The position numbers were made by a program, and so were the translations under genes. A DNA stretch of 11,124 nucleotides from positions 1 to 11,124 of the forward strand of contig JAKSDN010000579.1 in assembly GCA_022360075.1 (NCBI GenBank), read 5' to 3'. The DNA comes from Kiloniellales bacterium (GTDB lineage Bacteria > Pseudomonadota > Alphaproteobacteria > Kiloniellales > JAKSDN01). The notes under the pieces are model-generated. The model ran no database searches. It was not told where the DNA came from and was given only the letters and a program-made list of their open reading frames with translations. The first letter of the stretch is position 1. Each line of letters begins with the position of its first letter. Below are positions 1 to 5,304 of this stretch, piece after piece.

Positions 1-57
1 ATACTGAATTCCATGATCTCCTGGGAACAAATCCCTCGTGTCGAAATCAACTTCTGA
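1..57 (+). CDS. Possible 3' end of an upstream gene (partial)
   Basis: The frame beginning at base 1 is open to the window edge and stops with TGA at 55-57, giving 18 residues. It overlaps the GTG start of the SDR gene at 38 by 20 bases. Such an overlap would suit translational coupling with the preceding gene, but 18 codons are too few to identify a family. The frame could also be open by chance. Confidence 0.3.
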   Translation: MLNSMISWEQIPRVEINF

Positions 58-781
58 GAGTCCGGTTGCATTGATCGTCGGCGGCGGTCGGGGAATCGGA
101 CTGGCCGTCGGAAGCGCTCTGAGAGATCGGGCCTGGCGCGTGGTTTTGGCGGACAGGGACCCACTGGAACCCGATCTCAACGACCGGTTCGACTGTCGGC
201 AGGTGGACATCTCCGACAGCCCAGCGGTCGATCGCCTTGCCGCCGGGCTGCTCGAGGACTATGGCCGCGTCGACGGCCTGGTCAACGCGGCGGGATACAA
301 CCGACATGAAGCCGTCTCCGAAATACGGGATGAAACCTGGATCGATCTGTTCGATGTGCATCTGGGCGGCGTGTTACGGGTTTGTCGCGCTCTTTATCCG
401 GCTCTCACGGTCGGGCCGGGGGCGGTCGTCAACTTCTCCTCGATCGGGGCACGGCTCGGACGGCCACGGCGGGCTGCCTATGCCGCCGCGAAGGGCGGCG
501 TCGAGGCCCTCACGCGCACCCTCGCGATCGAATGGGCACAAGACGGCATACGGGTGAACACGGTGGTCCCGGGAATCATCGACACGCGGATGGTGCAGGA
601 CAACATCGCGAAGGGCCTCGTGGACGCCGATAGCCTGCTGCGGAGCATCCCTATGCGCCGCTTCGGTGAGGCTGCGGAGGTCGCCGAAGCGGTGACGTTC
701 CTGCTTTGCGATCAAGCAAGCTACATCACCGGCCAAACACTGGTGGTCGATGGCGGCGCGCTCGCCAATGGCGCCTGGTAG
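38..781 (+). CDS. SDR-family NAD(P)-dependent oxidoreductase
   Basis: This 247-residue protein has the normal length for a classical short-chain dehydrogenase/reductase. These cytoplasmic Rossmann-fold enzymes interconvert alcohols and ketones using NAD(P). Seen in order: a glycine-rich nucleotide motif GGGRGIG (15-21); an acidic residue D39 after the second strand (VVLADRD), which usually favours NAD(H) over NADP(H); D57 in the VDIS segment, which normally contacts adenine; NAAG (83-86); S135 in FSSIG; Y148 and K152 of the YxxxK motif; PG (178-179); and the C-terminal ITGQTLVVDGG stretch. The Ser-Tyr-Lys triad is intact. The fourth tetrad residue, usually Asn in an N-L-x-G motif, is His108 here (DVHLGG). 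GTG at 38 is chosen because it is preceded by GGGA (23-26) and places the Rossmann motif at the usual distance from the N-terminus. The ferredoxin gene follows 49 bases downstream on the same strand, probably co-transcribed. The substrate is unknown. Confidence 0.93.
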   Translation: MSKSTSESPVALIVGGGRGIGLAVGSALRDRAWRVVLADRDPLEPDLNDRFDCRQVDISDSPAVDRLAAGLLEDYGRVDGLVNAAGYNRHEAVSEIRDETWIDLFDVHLGGVLRVCRALYPALTVGPGAVVNFSSIGARLGRPRRAAYAAAKGGVEALTRTLAIEWAQDGIRVNTVVPGIIDTRMVQDNIAKGLVDADSLLRSIPMRRFGEAAEVAEAVTFLLCDQASYITGQTLVVDGGALANGAW

Positions 782-807
782 CGGAACGGACGGCGTCCGT
801 TGTCCGC
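781..807 (+). repeat. Hairpin between the SDR and ferredoxin genes
   Basis: A perfect inverted repeat AACGGAC (785-791) / GTCCGTT (795-801) with a GGC loop is extended by GCGG (781-784) pairing with CCGC (804-807) across a two-base bulge. It begins on the last base of the SDR stop codon and lies upstream of the ferredoxin SD (822-827). There is no T-tract, so it is not a typical intrinsic terminator. It may stabilise or process the mRNA, or tune ferredoxin expression. The function is inferred. Confidence 0.5.
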
Positions 808-830
808 GCCCACAAGGAACTGGGAGACCA

Positions 831-1037
831 ATGGGAAAGCTCAGGATACTTGTCGATCAGGATAAATGTGTAGGCGCGGGACAATGCGTCTTCACGGCCC
901 CCGATATTTTCGAACAGGGCGAAGACGACGGGATCGTCGTCTTGCTCACCGATGAGCCGGACGAATCACGATACGACGCGGTGAAGCAAGCTGAGCGCCT
1001 CTGCCCTGCTAAGGCCATCAAGACCCAGAGGTCATAA
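831..1037 (+). CDS. Single-cluster [3Fe-4S]-type ferredoxin, probable P450 redox partner
   Basis: This 68-residue acidic protein is a small soluble electron carrier. Three cysteines are visible: C13 and C19 in CVGAGQC, and C58 followed by proline (LCPAKAI). In [4Fe-4S] relatives the motif is C-x2-C-x2-C. Here the middle position is Ala16, leaving C-x5-C...CP, the arrangement of the [3Fe-4S] ferredoxins (SoyB/SuaB type of Streptomyces) that donate electrons to bacterial P450s. The length is normal for that group. ATG at 831 is chosen over the in-frame position 750 because GGGAGA (822-827) precedes it and because 750 lies inside the SDR gene. A P450 sits on the other strand at 5280-6506. No ferredoxin reductase is visible, so electrons must come from a reductase encoded elsewhere. 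The family assignment is firm; the pairing with this particular P450 is inferred. Confidence 0.92.
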   Translation: MGKLRILVDQDKCVGAGQCVFTAPDIFEQGEDDGIVVLLTDEPDESRYDAVKQAERLCPAKAIKTQRS

Positions 1038-1074
1038 GGCCACCTCCTTGCTGGGGAGCTGTCATCGGCACATC

Positions 1075-1234
1075 GGTGACGGGCCTGTCGGCCGGGTCCC
1101 AGTCCCGGCAGGCGTCCGGGAAACCGTCGGCGATAAGGGGAAGAGGCCTCCCGTCACCACCCGAACGGCCGGCGCACCGCGGCGTGCCGCCCGGTGCCTA
1201 TCGTGAGGAGGCCTTGCCATGTCCACCCGTCACC
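1075..1234 (+). promoter_or_regulatory. Structured RNA leader with two mutually exclusive folds (riboswitch/attenuator-like)
   Basis: Exact complementarities seen: GGTGACGGG (1075-1083) with CCCGTCACC (1150-1158); AGGCCTCC (1144-1151) with GGAGGCCT (1207-1214), which includes most of the SD of the ORF at 1219; and the same GGTGACGGG with a second CCCGTCACC (1226-1234), inside codons 3-6 of that ORF. Pairings one and two share bases 1150-1151, so they cannot form together. Pairings two and three nest neatly. The result is an SD-open fold and an SD-closed fold. Inside the first helix are a hairpin with CCTG/CAGG (1084-1087/1109-1112) and CCGGG/CCCGG (1092-1096/1104-1108), and a CGG-GAAA-CCG mini-hairpin with a GNRA loop (1117-1126). 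A further hairpin GCACCG/CGGTGC lies at 1174-1179/1192-1197. I do not recognise a known riboswitch class. The regulatory role is inferred from base pairing only. Confidence 0.45.
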
Positions 1235-1338
1235 AGCGACCGCGCTACAAGCTACCCTATGCGGTTCGAGCGCCGGACGAACGCCGACGAACCGGGCATC
1301 GCGCAAGCCACTTTCTGGACAGGCTAACAAGGCGCTAG
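1219..1338 (+). CDS. Small Arg-rich ORF (39 aa), unknown
   Basis: ATG at 1219 is preceded by GAGGAGG (1205-1211) with seven bases of spacing, one of the best SD sequences in the window. The frame runs to TAG at 1336-1338. The peptide begins MSTRHQRPRYK and ends FLDRLTRR. About eleven of its 39 residues are arginine, so it is strongly basic and could bind nucleic acid or membranes. It has no signal peptide, membrane segment or cysteines. I recognise no family. It could be a real small protein, a leader peptide reporting on translation, or the 5' remnant of a decayed gene. Its SD and codons 3-6 can be sequestered by the upstream RNA structure. Confidence 0.4.
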   Translation: MSTRHQRPRYKLPYAVRAPDERRRTGHRASHFLDRLTRR

Positions 1339-1358
1339 AGTTCAGTGCATCGGTGTGA

Positions 1359-1386
1359 TTGATCGTCGGCGCGACACGGATATTAT
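1359..1386 (+). promoter_or_regulatory. Putative sigma-70-type promoter for the IclR gene
   Basis: TTGATC (1359-1364) and TATTAT (1381-1386) are separated by 16 bases and match the -35 and -10 consensus at four and five of six positions. Transcription would start near 1393, leaving an untranslated leader of about 170 bases before the IclR GTG. The -10 lies in a locally AT-rich stretch of a G+C-rich region. Confidence 0.4.
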
Positions 1387-1416
1387 CCCGAAAAGTCCCA
1401 AGTCCGGTGGCTCTAT

Positions 1417-1476
1417 GGTCACAATCGGTCAACCTGATCTGGTAGAAGGCCTGTTCATCTGGAACATGGCACATGT
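1417..1476 (+). repeat. Short repeats upstream of the IclR gene, possible regulator site
   Basis: Two copies of GGTCA (1417-1421 and 1427-1431) are spaced exactly ten bases apart, about one helical turn. Slightly downstream is the inverted repeat ACATG-GCA-CATGT (1464-1476). IclR-family proteins commonly bind near their own promoters, so either could be an autoregulatory site. Both are short enough to occur by chance. Confidence 0.25.
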
Positions 1477-1560
1477 GTTGCGTTCGGCCCGATCTGTGAT
1501 CGAAATGGACCGAGGGTCGGCCGCCGCCGAATCGCCGCAGACGCAAGGAGCAAAAGCACC

Positions 1561-2319
1561 GTGAAACGGGATCTCTCCAGATCCATCAAACGCACTTTGG
1601 AAGTCCTCGAGTATTTCGACGCCGACCGTCCTACGGTCACGGTTAACGAGATTTCACGCGCCCTCGGCTATCCGCAATCCAGCACATCGATCCTGCTCAA
1701 GAGCCTCGCCGAGCTGGGTTATCTGCTCTACGACAAGGCCAGCCGTACCTATCGGCCCAGCGCCCGGGTGGCGTTGCTCGGCCGCGGCGTGCAGTCTTAT
1801 CTTTTCGGTGACGGCAGCGTCATGGCGGCCCTTGAGGAGGTGAACCGGCGCACCGGCGAGATGGTGACCCTGGCGGCGCCGGCGGGCGTCGTTTTGCAGT
1901 ATATCCATGTGATTCCGGCCACCAATCCGGTGCGGCTGCACCTCAGTGCCGGCACCGTCCGCCCCATGATAGGCTCGGCAGTCGGGCACCTCTTTCTCTC
2001 GGCACGACCGGACGATCAAATCGACGAAGAGATCGAGCGGCTCGCTTCGGCGCAGGGCAAAGCGGCAATCGGGCGCGACGAGCTCATGAAGGAGATTCGC
2101 AAGATCCGTCGCAAGGGATATGTAATCTCGACCAGCACCGTGACGCCTGGCGGCGGCGTGGTGGCGCTCTTGCTACCGGGATTGTTCAATGGCACGCCGT
2201 TGGCCGTTGGGATTGGCGGGGTCGCCAGTGTAATCACCTCGAACGAACAACACTTCGTGGCGATTTTACGCGAGGCCGTCACGCGGCACATCGAGCCGCT
2301 GCTCAGCCGTGCCGGCTGA
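1561..2319 (+). CDS. IclR-family transcriptional regulator
   Basis: This 252-residue protein has the usual IclR-family size. An N-terminal winged helix-turn-helix spans about residues 8-72, with the recognition region VNEISRALGYPQSSTSILLK (28-47) and the wing LGYLLYDKASRTYRPS (52-67). An effector-binding domain follows (about 85-248), containing the typical GTVRPMIGSAVGHLFL segment (131-146) and a glycine-rich VGIGGVAS motif (216-223). Such proteins repress or activate catabolic operons in response to a pathway metabolite. GTG at 1561 is chosen because AAGGAG (1545-1550) precedes it at ten bases and no better start lies downstream before the HTH. It is the only transcription factor in the window. 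It converges on the FAH-family gene with only three bases between stop codons. It may control the divergent cupin/AbrB promoter at 4178-4226, which is inferred from proximity. Confidence 0.93.
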   Translation: MKRDLSRSIKRTLEVLEYFDADRPTVTVNEISRALGYPQSSTSILLKSLAELGYLLYDKASRTYRPSARVALLGRGVQSYLFGDGSVMAALEEVNRRTGEMVTLAAPAGVVLQYIHVIPATNPVRLHLSAGTVRPMIGSAVGHLFLSARPDDQIDEEIERLASAQGKAAIGRDELMKEIRKIRRKGYVISTSTVTPGGGVVALLLPGLFNGTPLAVGIGGVASVITSNEQHFVAILREAVTRHIEPLLSRAG

Positions 2320-2322
2320 TTG

Positions 2323-3255
2323 TTATAGGACTGTGTTCTTCAATTCGCCCAAACCTTGAATCCGCGCGGTGACGGTCTGGCCCGCCCGAAGATAGTAGCG
2401 CTCCGGCTCGTCCCGGGCGAGCGCGACACCGGACGGCGTCCCCGTGATCAGGATGTCGCCGGGGTCTAGACCCATCGGCGACCAGTAGGACACCAGTTCG
2501 GCGACTGAGAAGATCATGTCGGCGGTGCTGGCGTCCTGACGCCGCTCACCGTCCACCTCGAGGGAGATTCGAAGCGCCTGCGGATCGACGACGGCATCGG
2601 CGGTGGTCAACCACGGACCCATCGGCGCGAAGGTCGGGAAGTTCTTAGCCAACATGATCCCGATCTGCGTTTCCATCTCGCGGCGCTGGATGCCACGGGC
2701 GGCCACGTCGTTGCAGATCGCGTATCCGGCAACGTGGCTCAGCGCCTCTTCGACGTCAACGTCGAGCGCCCGCGCCCCGATGATCACTGCCAGCTCGACC
2801 TCGTAATCCAGGTCGTCGATTCCGCTGGGCAGGCGAATCCCGTCGCGCGGGCCGACGAGGCTGGATGGAAACTTCGCGAAAGCGGAAGGAAAGGTGGGAA
2901 CCGCCACCTCCTTGCCGCGGCTTTTCCAGATCTCCTGGCCCTCGCGCACATGGTCCATGTAATTGCGGCCGACCGCGATAATCTTGCCGGGCCGCGGCAC
3001 GGGCGCTGCCAACCGCCAAGGCTCCAAATCGACAGGCGGTAGGTCGATGCCCGGCCGGCACGCGTCCAACTCTGCCAGCCTGGCGAGCCCTTCGGCACAC
3101 AGCCAGTCGCTTCCGTTCGGGTTCAAGACCCTGGGATCAAGCCTTTCGCCTAGCGCCTCGGCGACCTCGGAAACCAAATACAGGCGCGTCTCGTCCTCTG
3201 CGAAGGCGAGCGCGCTGAAGCCGTCCTCGACGCGCCGGAGCGTTGCCAACCGCAT
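2323..3255 (-). CDS. Fumarylacetoacetate hydrolase (FAH) family protein
   Basis: This 310-residue protein has an N-terminal domain (about 1-80) and a C-terminal FAH catalytic fold (about 90-310). Visible hallmarks are AVGRNYMDH (94-102), the metal-binding DYEVEL with E152 and E154, the third metal ligand D183 in CNDVAAR, K204 in LAKNFP, and TGTPSG (271-276). The family includes fumarylpyruvate hydrolases, 2-hydroxyhepta-2,4-dienedioate isomerases, oxaloacetate decarboxylases and ureidoglycolate lyases. All act on diketo or enol acids with Mg2+ or Mn2+, so the exact reaction cannot be read from sequence. The start at 3255 (MRLATLRR) is chosen over 3318, which would overlap the cupin gene by 47 bases and add residues unlike the family. 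The SD is weak. It starts 16 bases after the cupin stop codon, so the two form an operon. Confidence 0.93.
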   Translation of the reverse strand: MRLATLRRVEDGFSALAFAEDETRLYLVSEVAEALGERLDPRVLNPNGSDWLCAEGLARLAELDACRPGIDLPPVDLEPWRLAAPVPRPGKIIAVGRNYMDHVREGQEIWKSRGKEVAVPTFPSAFAKFPSSLVGPRDGIRLPSGIDDLDYEVELAVIIGARALDVDVEEALSHVAGYAICNDVAARGIQRREMETQIGIMLAKNFPTFAPMGPWLTTADAVVDPQALRISLEVDGERRQDASTADMIFSVAELVSYWSPMGLDPGDILITGTPSGVALARDEPERYYLRAGQTVTARIQGLGELKNTVL

Positions 3256-3271
3256 GACCGGCCGGTCTCGA

Positions 3272-4141
3272 CTAGAACAGCTCCAAGGGCACCCTTTCGC
3301 CTTGCGAGCTCCAGCCAATCATAAGCAGGGTGGCGTCTGACATCGCCTCCAGTGGCCCATGTTCCTCGCCGCACGGCAGCATGAAGTAGGACAGCGAATC
3401 GAAGGTCTCGCCGTCGAAGCGCAGATCTCCTTCGAGCAGGAAAACGGCCCGATGCCCGACGGGCGTCGCCGCCGGAAGCACTCTGCCCCTCTCCACGCTT
3501 GCCATCTTGATGTTCGGGCCGGTCTCGAAGAAATAGGCCAAGTCCTTGGATTGAACCCCTTTCAGCGAAGGATGCACATGCCAGGGAATGCCGGGGGTCC
3601 GCAGCACGACATAGCTGCTCAGCCGCGGCACCGGGTACTCGATACGCTCTCCCGTGATCTGCTCCAAAATCGCCTCATAGGCGTCGCGCTTGCGCCCGTT
3701 GGCGAAGGTATAGACGCCCTCGTCAAAAGTGCCCGTTTCCGCCAGGTTGCGTTGCGCGGCGACGACTTCGTCGGGATCTGGATAGGGTATGCCGGAGGGC
3801 CCTTCGAACTGAATGTCGGCGAAATGGAGCTGCTCGCCACTTTCGACCGGTTTGATCGGCCCGTAGTAGGCGCCTTCCGGGATGTAAAGACAGTCGCCGC
3901 GCTCATAGACCTCACTGCCGTACTTCATCTTTCCTGACAGGACGTAGCGGACCTGCTGAAAGGTGTGGCGATGGCGCGGCGAGTGATAGTAGGGCTCGGC
4001 GTAGAGGCTTCCGATCCGCGCACTAATTTGCCGCTGTTTGTCGAAGAAGCCCTTGTAGCGCTGGTTGTAACCGGGCCGAACGCCGATATCGACCCATGGC
4101 AAGCTCGCTTCACGAACTCCTGTTGCGCCTTGAATGCTCAT
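3272..4141 (-). CDS. Two-domain cupin protein, partly degenerate metal sites
   Basis: A soluble protein of 289 residues. The first cupin barrel (about 40-115) contains PRHRHTFQQVRYVLSGKMKYG (55-75), resembling the HRHT..R.VL.G motif of bicupin ring-cleavage dioxygenases such as gentisate 1,2-dioxygenase. His57 and His59 are present, but the usual glutamate position holds glutamine (Q62/Q63), and the PxGxxH motif reads PEGAYY (88-93), with Tyr replacing the third His ligand. The C-terminal half has WHVHP (187-191) and LPCGEEHGPLEA (255-266), with a clean PxGxxH motif ending at H261. The protein is shorter than typical gentisate dioxygenases (about 340-370 residues). AGGTGA (4145-4150) and GGGAGG (4153-4158) precede the ATG. 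It is the first gene of the cupin-FAH operon, driven by the promoter at 4199-4226. It could be an unusual dioxygenase, an isomerase or a non-metal cupin; I cannot decide which. Confidence 0.85.
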   Translation of the reverse strand: MSIQGATGVREASLPWVDIGVRPGYNQRYKGFFDKQRQISARIGSLYAEPYYHSPRHRHTFQQVRYVLSGKMKYGSEVYERGDCLYIPEGAYYGPIKPVESGEQLHFADIQFEGPSGIPYPDPDEVVAAQRNLAETGTFDEGVYTFANGRKRDAYEAILEQITGERIEYPVPRLSSYVVLRTPGIPWHVHPSLKGVQSKDLAYFFETGPNIKMASVERGRVLPAATPVGHRAVFLLEGDLRFDGETFDSLSYFMLPCGEEHGPLEAMSDATLLMIGWSSQGERVPLELF

Positions 4142-4177
4142 GGATCACCTAGCCTCCCAAACGTGCGATGCGCGGAT

Positions 4178-4206
4178 TTGCCTTACCGGAATATCATTAT
4201 TATGAT
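4178..4206 (+). promoter_or_regulatory. Putative promoter of the AbrB-family gene
   Basis: TTGCCT (4178-4183) and TATGAT (4201-4206) are separated by 17 bases and match the -35 and -10 consensus at four and five of six positions. The start point would be near 4213. This is downstream of the ATG at 4168, so that ATG would not be on the transcript. The -10 lies inside the left arm of the operator palindrome. Confidence 0.5.
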
Positions 4207-4226
4207 CTCTACGATCATAAAGTCAA
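4199..4226 (-). promoter_or_regulatory. Putative promoter of the cupin-FAH operon
   Basis: Read on the minus strand, TTGACT (4226-4221) and CATAAT (4204-4199) each match the sigma-70 consensus at five of six positions and are separated by 16 bases. Transcription would start near 4192, about 50 bases before the cupin ATG. The spacer and part of the -10 are occupied by the palindrome at 4200-4220, as expected for a repressed promoter. Confidence 0.55.
4200..4220. promoter_or_regulatory. Operator palindrome shared by divergent promoters
   Basis: A perfect inverted repeat has eight-base arms, TTATGATC (4200-4207) and GATCATAA (4213-4220), around the five-base spacer TCTAC. A second partial repeat, ATCAT (4193-4197) / ATGAT (4202-4206), overlaps its left arm. 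The palindrome overlaps both the plus-strand -10 and the minus-strand spacer and -10. One bound dimer could therefore control both transcription units. The geometry suits a dimeric winged-helix regulator (GntR or IclR type). The IclR protein at 1561-2319 is the only local candidate. Confidence 0.6.
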
Positions 4227-4266
4227 TTGCCCGGCAGGCCGGGGAGTTGCGTCCGGGGATCGAAGT

Positions 4267-5304
4267 TTGCGCAGTTCGGCCACGGCCCTAGGGCTCACGC
4301 TGATCATCGGTGGTGCCGGTGGCTTTCTCGTCGATGCGCTCGGGTTCACGGGCGGCTGGCTCGTCGGAGCGATAGCCGCGACCTTTGCCGCGTCCGCCCT
4401 CAAGGCACCTGTCATGCTGCCGAACCGCCTCCGCAGCATCACCATGGGCTTTGCCGGCATGACCATGGGGGCGGCGGCCAACTACGAGATGGCGCAACTG
4501 GCTGCGGCACTGCCTTGGAGCCTGACCGCGATGTTCGCGTTGCTGGCTTTCATGGCATGGCTCACCTTTGACCTGCATCGTCGGTTCTGGAAAGCCAGCC
4601 GCGCCACTGCCGTTTCCTGCGCGTGGCCCGGCAACGTTCTCTTGGCCTTTGCTGGTGCTGAGGCCCTGAAGGCGGACATGGATCGCGTGGCGGTCGTGCA
4701 GTTGGTCCGCGTGCTGACCTTGATGGGAATCCTGCCGCTTGCCGTCGGGACCTTTCAGCCCTCAGCCCCAGACCCGGCCGCGCCACTCACGCTGGACTTG
4801 GCGATCGCCACCATGGTGACCCTCGCGTGCACCGCTCTTGCTGTTCGGATCAATATCGTGGGAGGCGAGCTGTTTCTCACCGCCATCGCAATCGGCGGCC
4901 TGTCGGCGTTCCAATTGCTGCGGTTCGAGGTGCCAGGGGAGGGTCTTGCCGTCCTTCAGGTCTTGGTCGGCACCTACATCGGAATCGGATTGGCACGCTG
5001 CCGCCGGCAGGCATTCCTCGCGGCCCTGATTCCGGCCATCGCGAGCGCGATCCTCGCCGCCTTGATGACTTTGGCGGCTGCCTTCGCCCTCGCAGACGTG
5101 CTCGGCTATCCAGCCGCGGCCTTGGCGCTGGCGTTCGCCCCCGGCGGCGCGGAGGTGATGATTCTGTTGTCGGCCCTGTTCGACGTCGATCCAGCCTTTG
5201 TCGGCATCCACCACGCGGTGCGCCTGATCGGGCTCAGTTTCTGCTTTCCGTTGATCGTGCGTTTCTTCGCCGAGCCGCCTCACCACGCGACGGGCAGCCG
5301 GTAG
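4267..5304 (+). CDS. AbrB-family integral membrane protein (putative transporter)
   Basis: This is a very hydrophobic protein of about 345 residues with roughly ten membrane segments in two homologous halves. The first half carries FTGGWLVGA and WPGNVLLAFAG followed by a Q-LVR segment. The second carries APGGAEVMILLSALFDVDPA followed by IHHAVRLIGLSF. This paired PG(G)...(Q/H)...R pattern is the signature of the AbrB family, often labelled 'ammonia monooxygenase' in databases without enzymatic support; its members are more plausibly regulators of, or components in, membrane transport. In the first half the usual PGG is PGN. I place the start at TTG 4267, preceded by GGGG at about 4254-4257. 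The ATG at 4168 lacks an SD, lies upstream of the inferred transcription start and adds 33 polar residues without family character. The gene is divergent from the cupin operon. Its 3' end overlaps the end of the convergent P450 gene by 25 bases. Confidence 0.82.
   Translation: MRSSATALGLTLIIGGAGGFLVDALGFTGGWLVGAIAATFAASALKAPVMLPNRLRSITMGFAGMTMGAAANYEMAQLAAALPWSLTAMFALLAFMAWLTFDLHRRFWKASRATAVSCAWPGNVLLAFAGAEALKADMDRVAVVQLVRVLTLMGILPLAVGTFQPSAPDPAAPLTLDLAIATMVTLACTALAVRINIVGGELFLTAIAIGGLSAFQLLRFEVPGEGLAVLQVLVGTYIGIGLARCRRQAFLAALIPAIASAILAALMTLAAAFALADVLGYPAAALALAFAPGGAEVMILLSALFDVDPAFVGIHHAVRLIGLSFCFPLIVRFFAEPPHHATGSR

Larger units (their letters stand above)
1038..1560. other. 523-base interval without a large gene
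   Basis: Between the ferredoxin stop and the IclR start no reading frame resembles a known family. The first half (about 1075-1215) is very G+C-rich and full of inverted repeats, described separately. The middle contains a 39-codon ORF with a strong SD. The last part (1339-1560) is less G+C-rich and contains a promoter-like pair and short repeats upstream of the IclR gene. Frames in the interval such as 1154-1546 (-) and 1076-1327 (+) have no recognisable content. Confidence 0.6.

Noticed and set aside
1044..1060. CTCC/GGAG repeat just after the ferredoxin stop as a terminator
   Set aside because: Only a four-base stem without a T-tract; too weak to call.
1075..1214. Assignment of the structured leader to cobalamin, TPP, glutamine, c-di-GMP, fluoride or molybdenum-cofactor riboswitches, or to a group II intron domain V
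   Set aside because: None of the conserved sequence boxes of these classes that I can recall is present; left as unassigned.
1154..1546. 130-codon minus-strand frame in the interval before the IclR gene
   Set aside because: No SD, no recognisable family, and it crosses the promoter-like and structured regions; probably open because of G+C bias.
3256..3318. N-terminal extension of the FAH gene to ATG 3318
   Set aside because: It would overlap the cupin coding region by 47 bases and add 21 residues with no family resemblance; ATG 3255 gives the typical N-terminus.
4168..4266. ATG at 4168 as the start of the AbrB-family gene
   Set aside because: No SD, 33 polar residues without family character, and it lies upstream of the inferred plus-strand transcription start near 4213.
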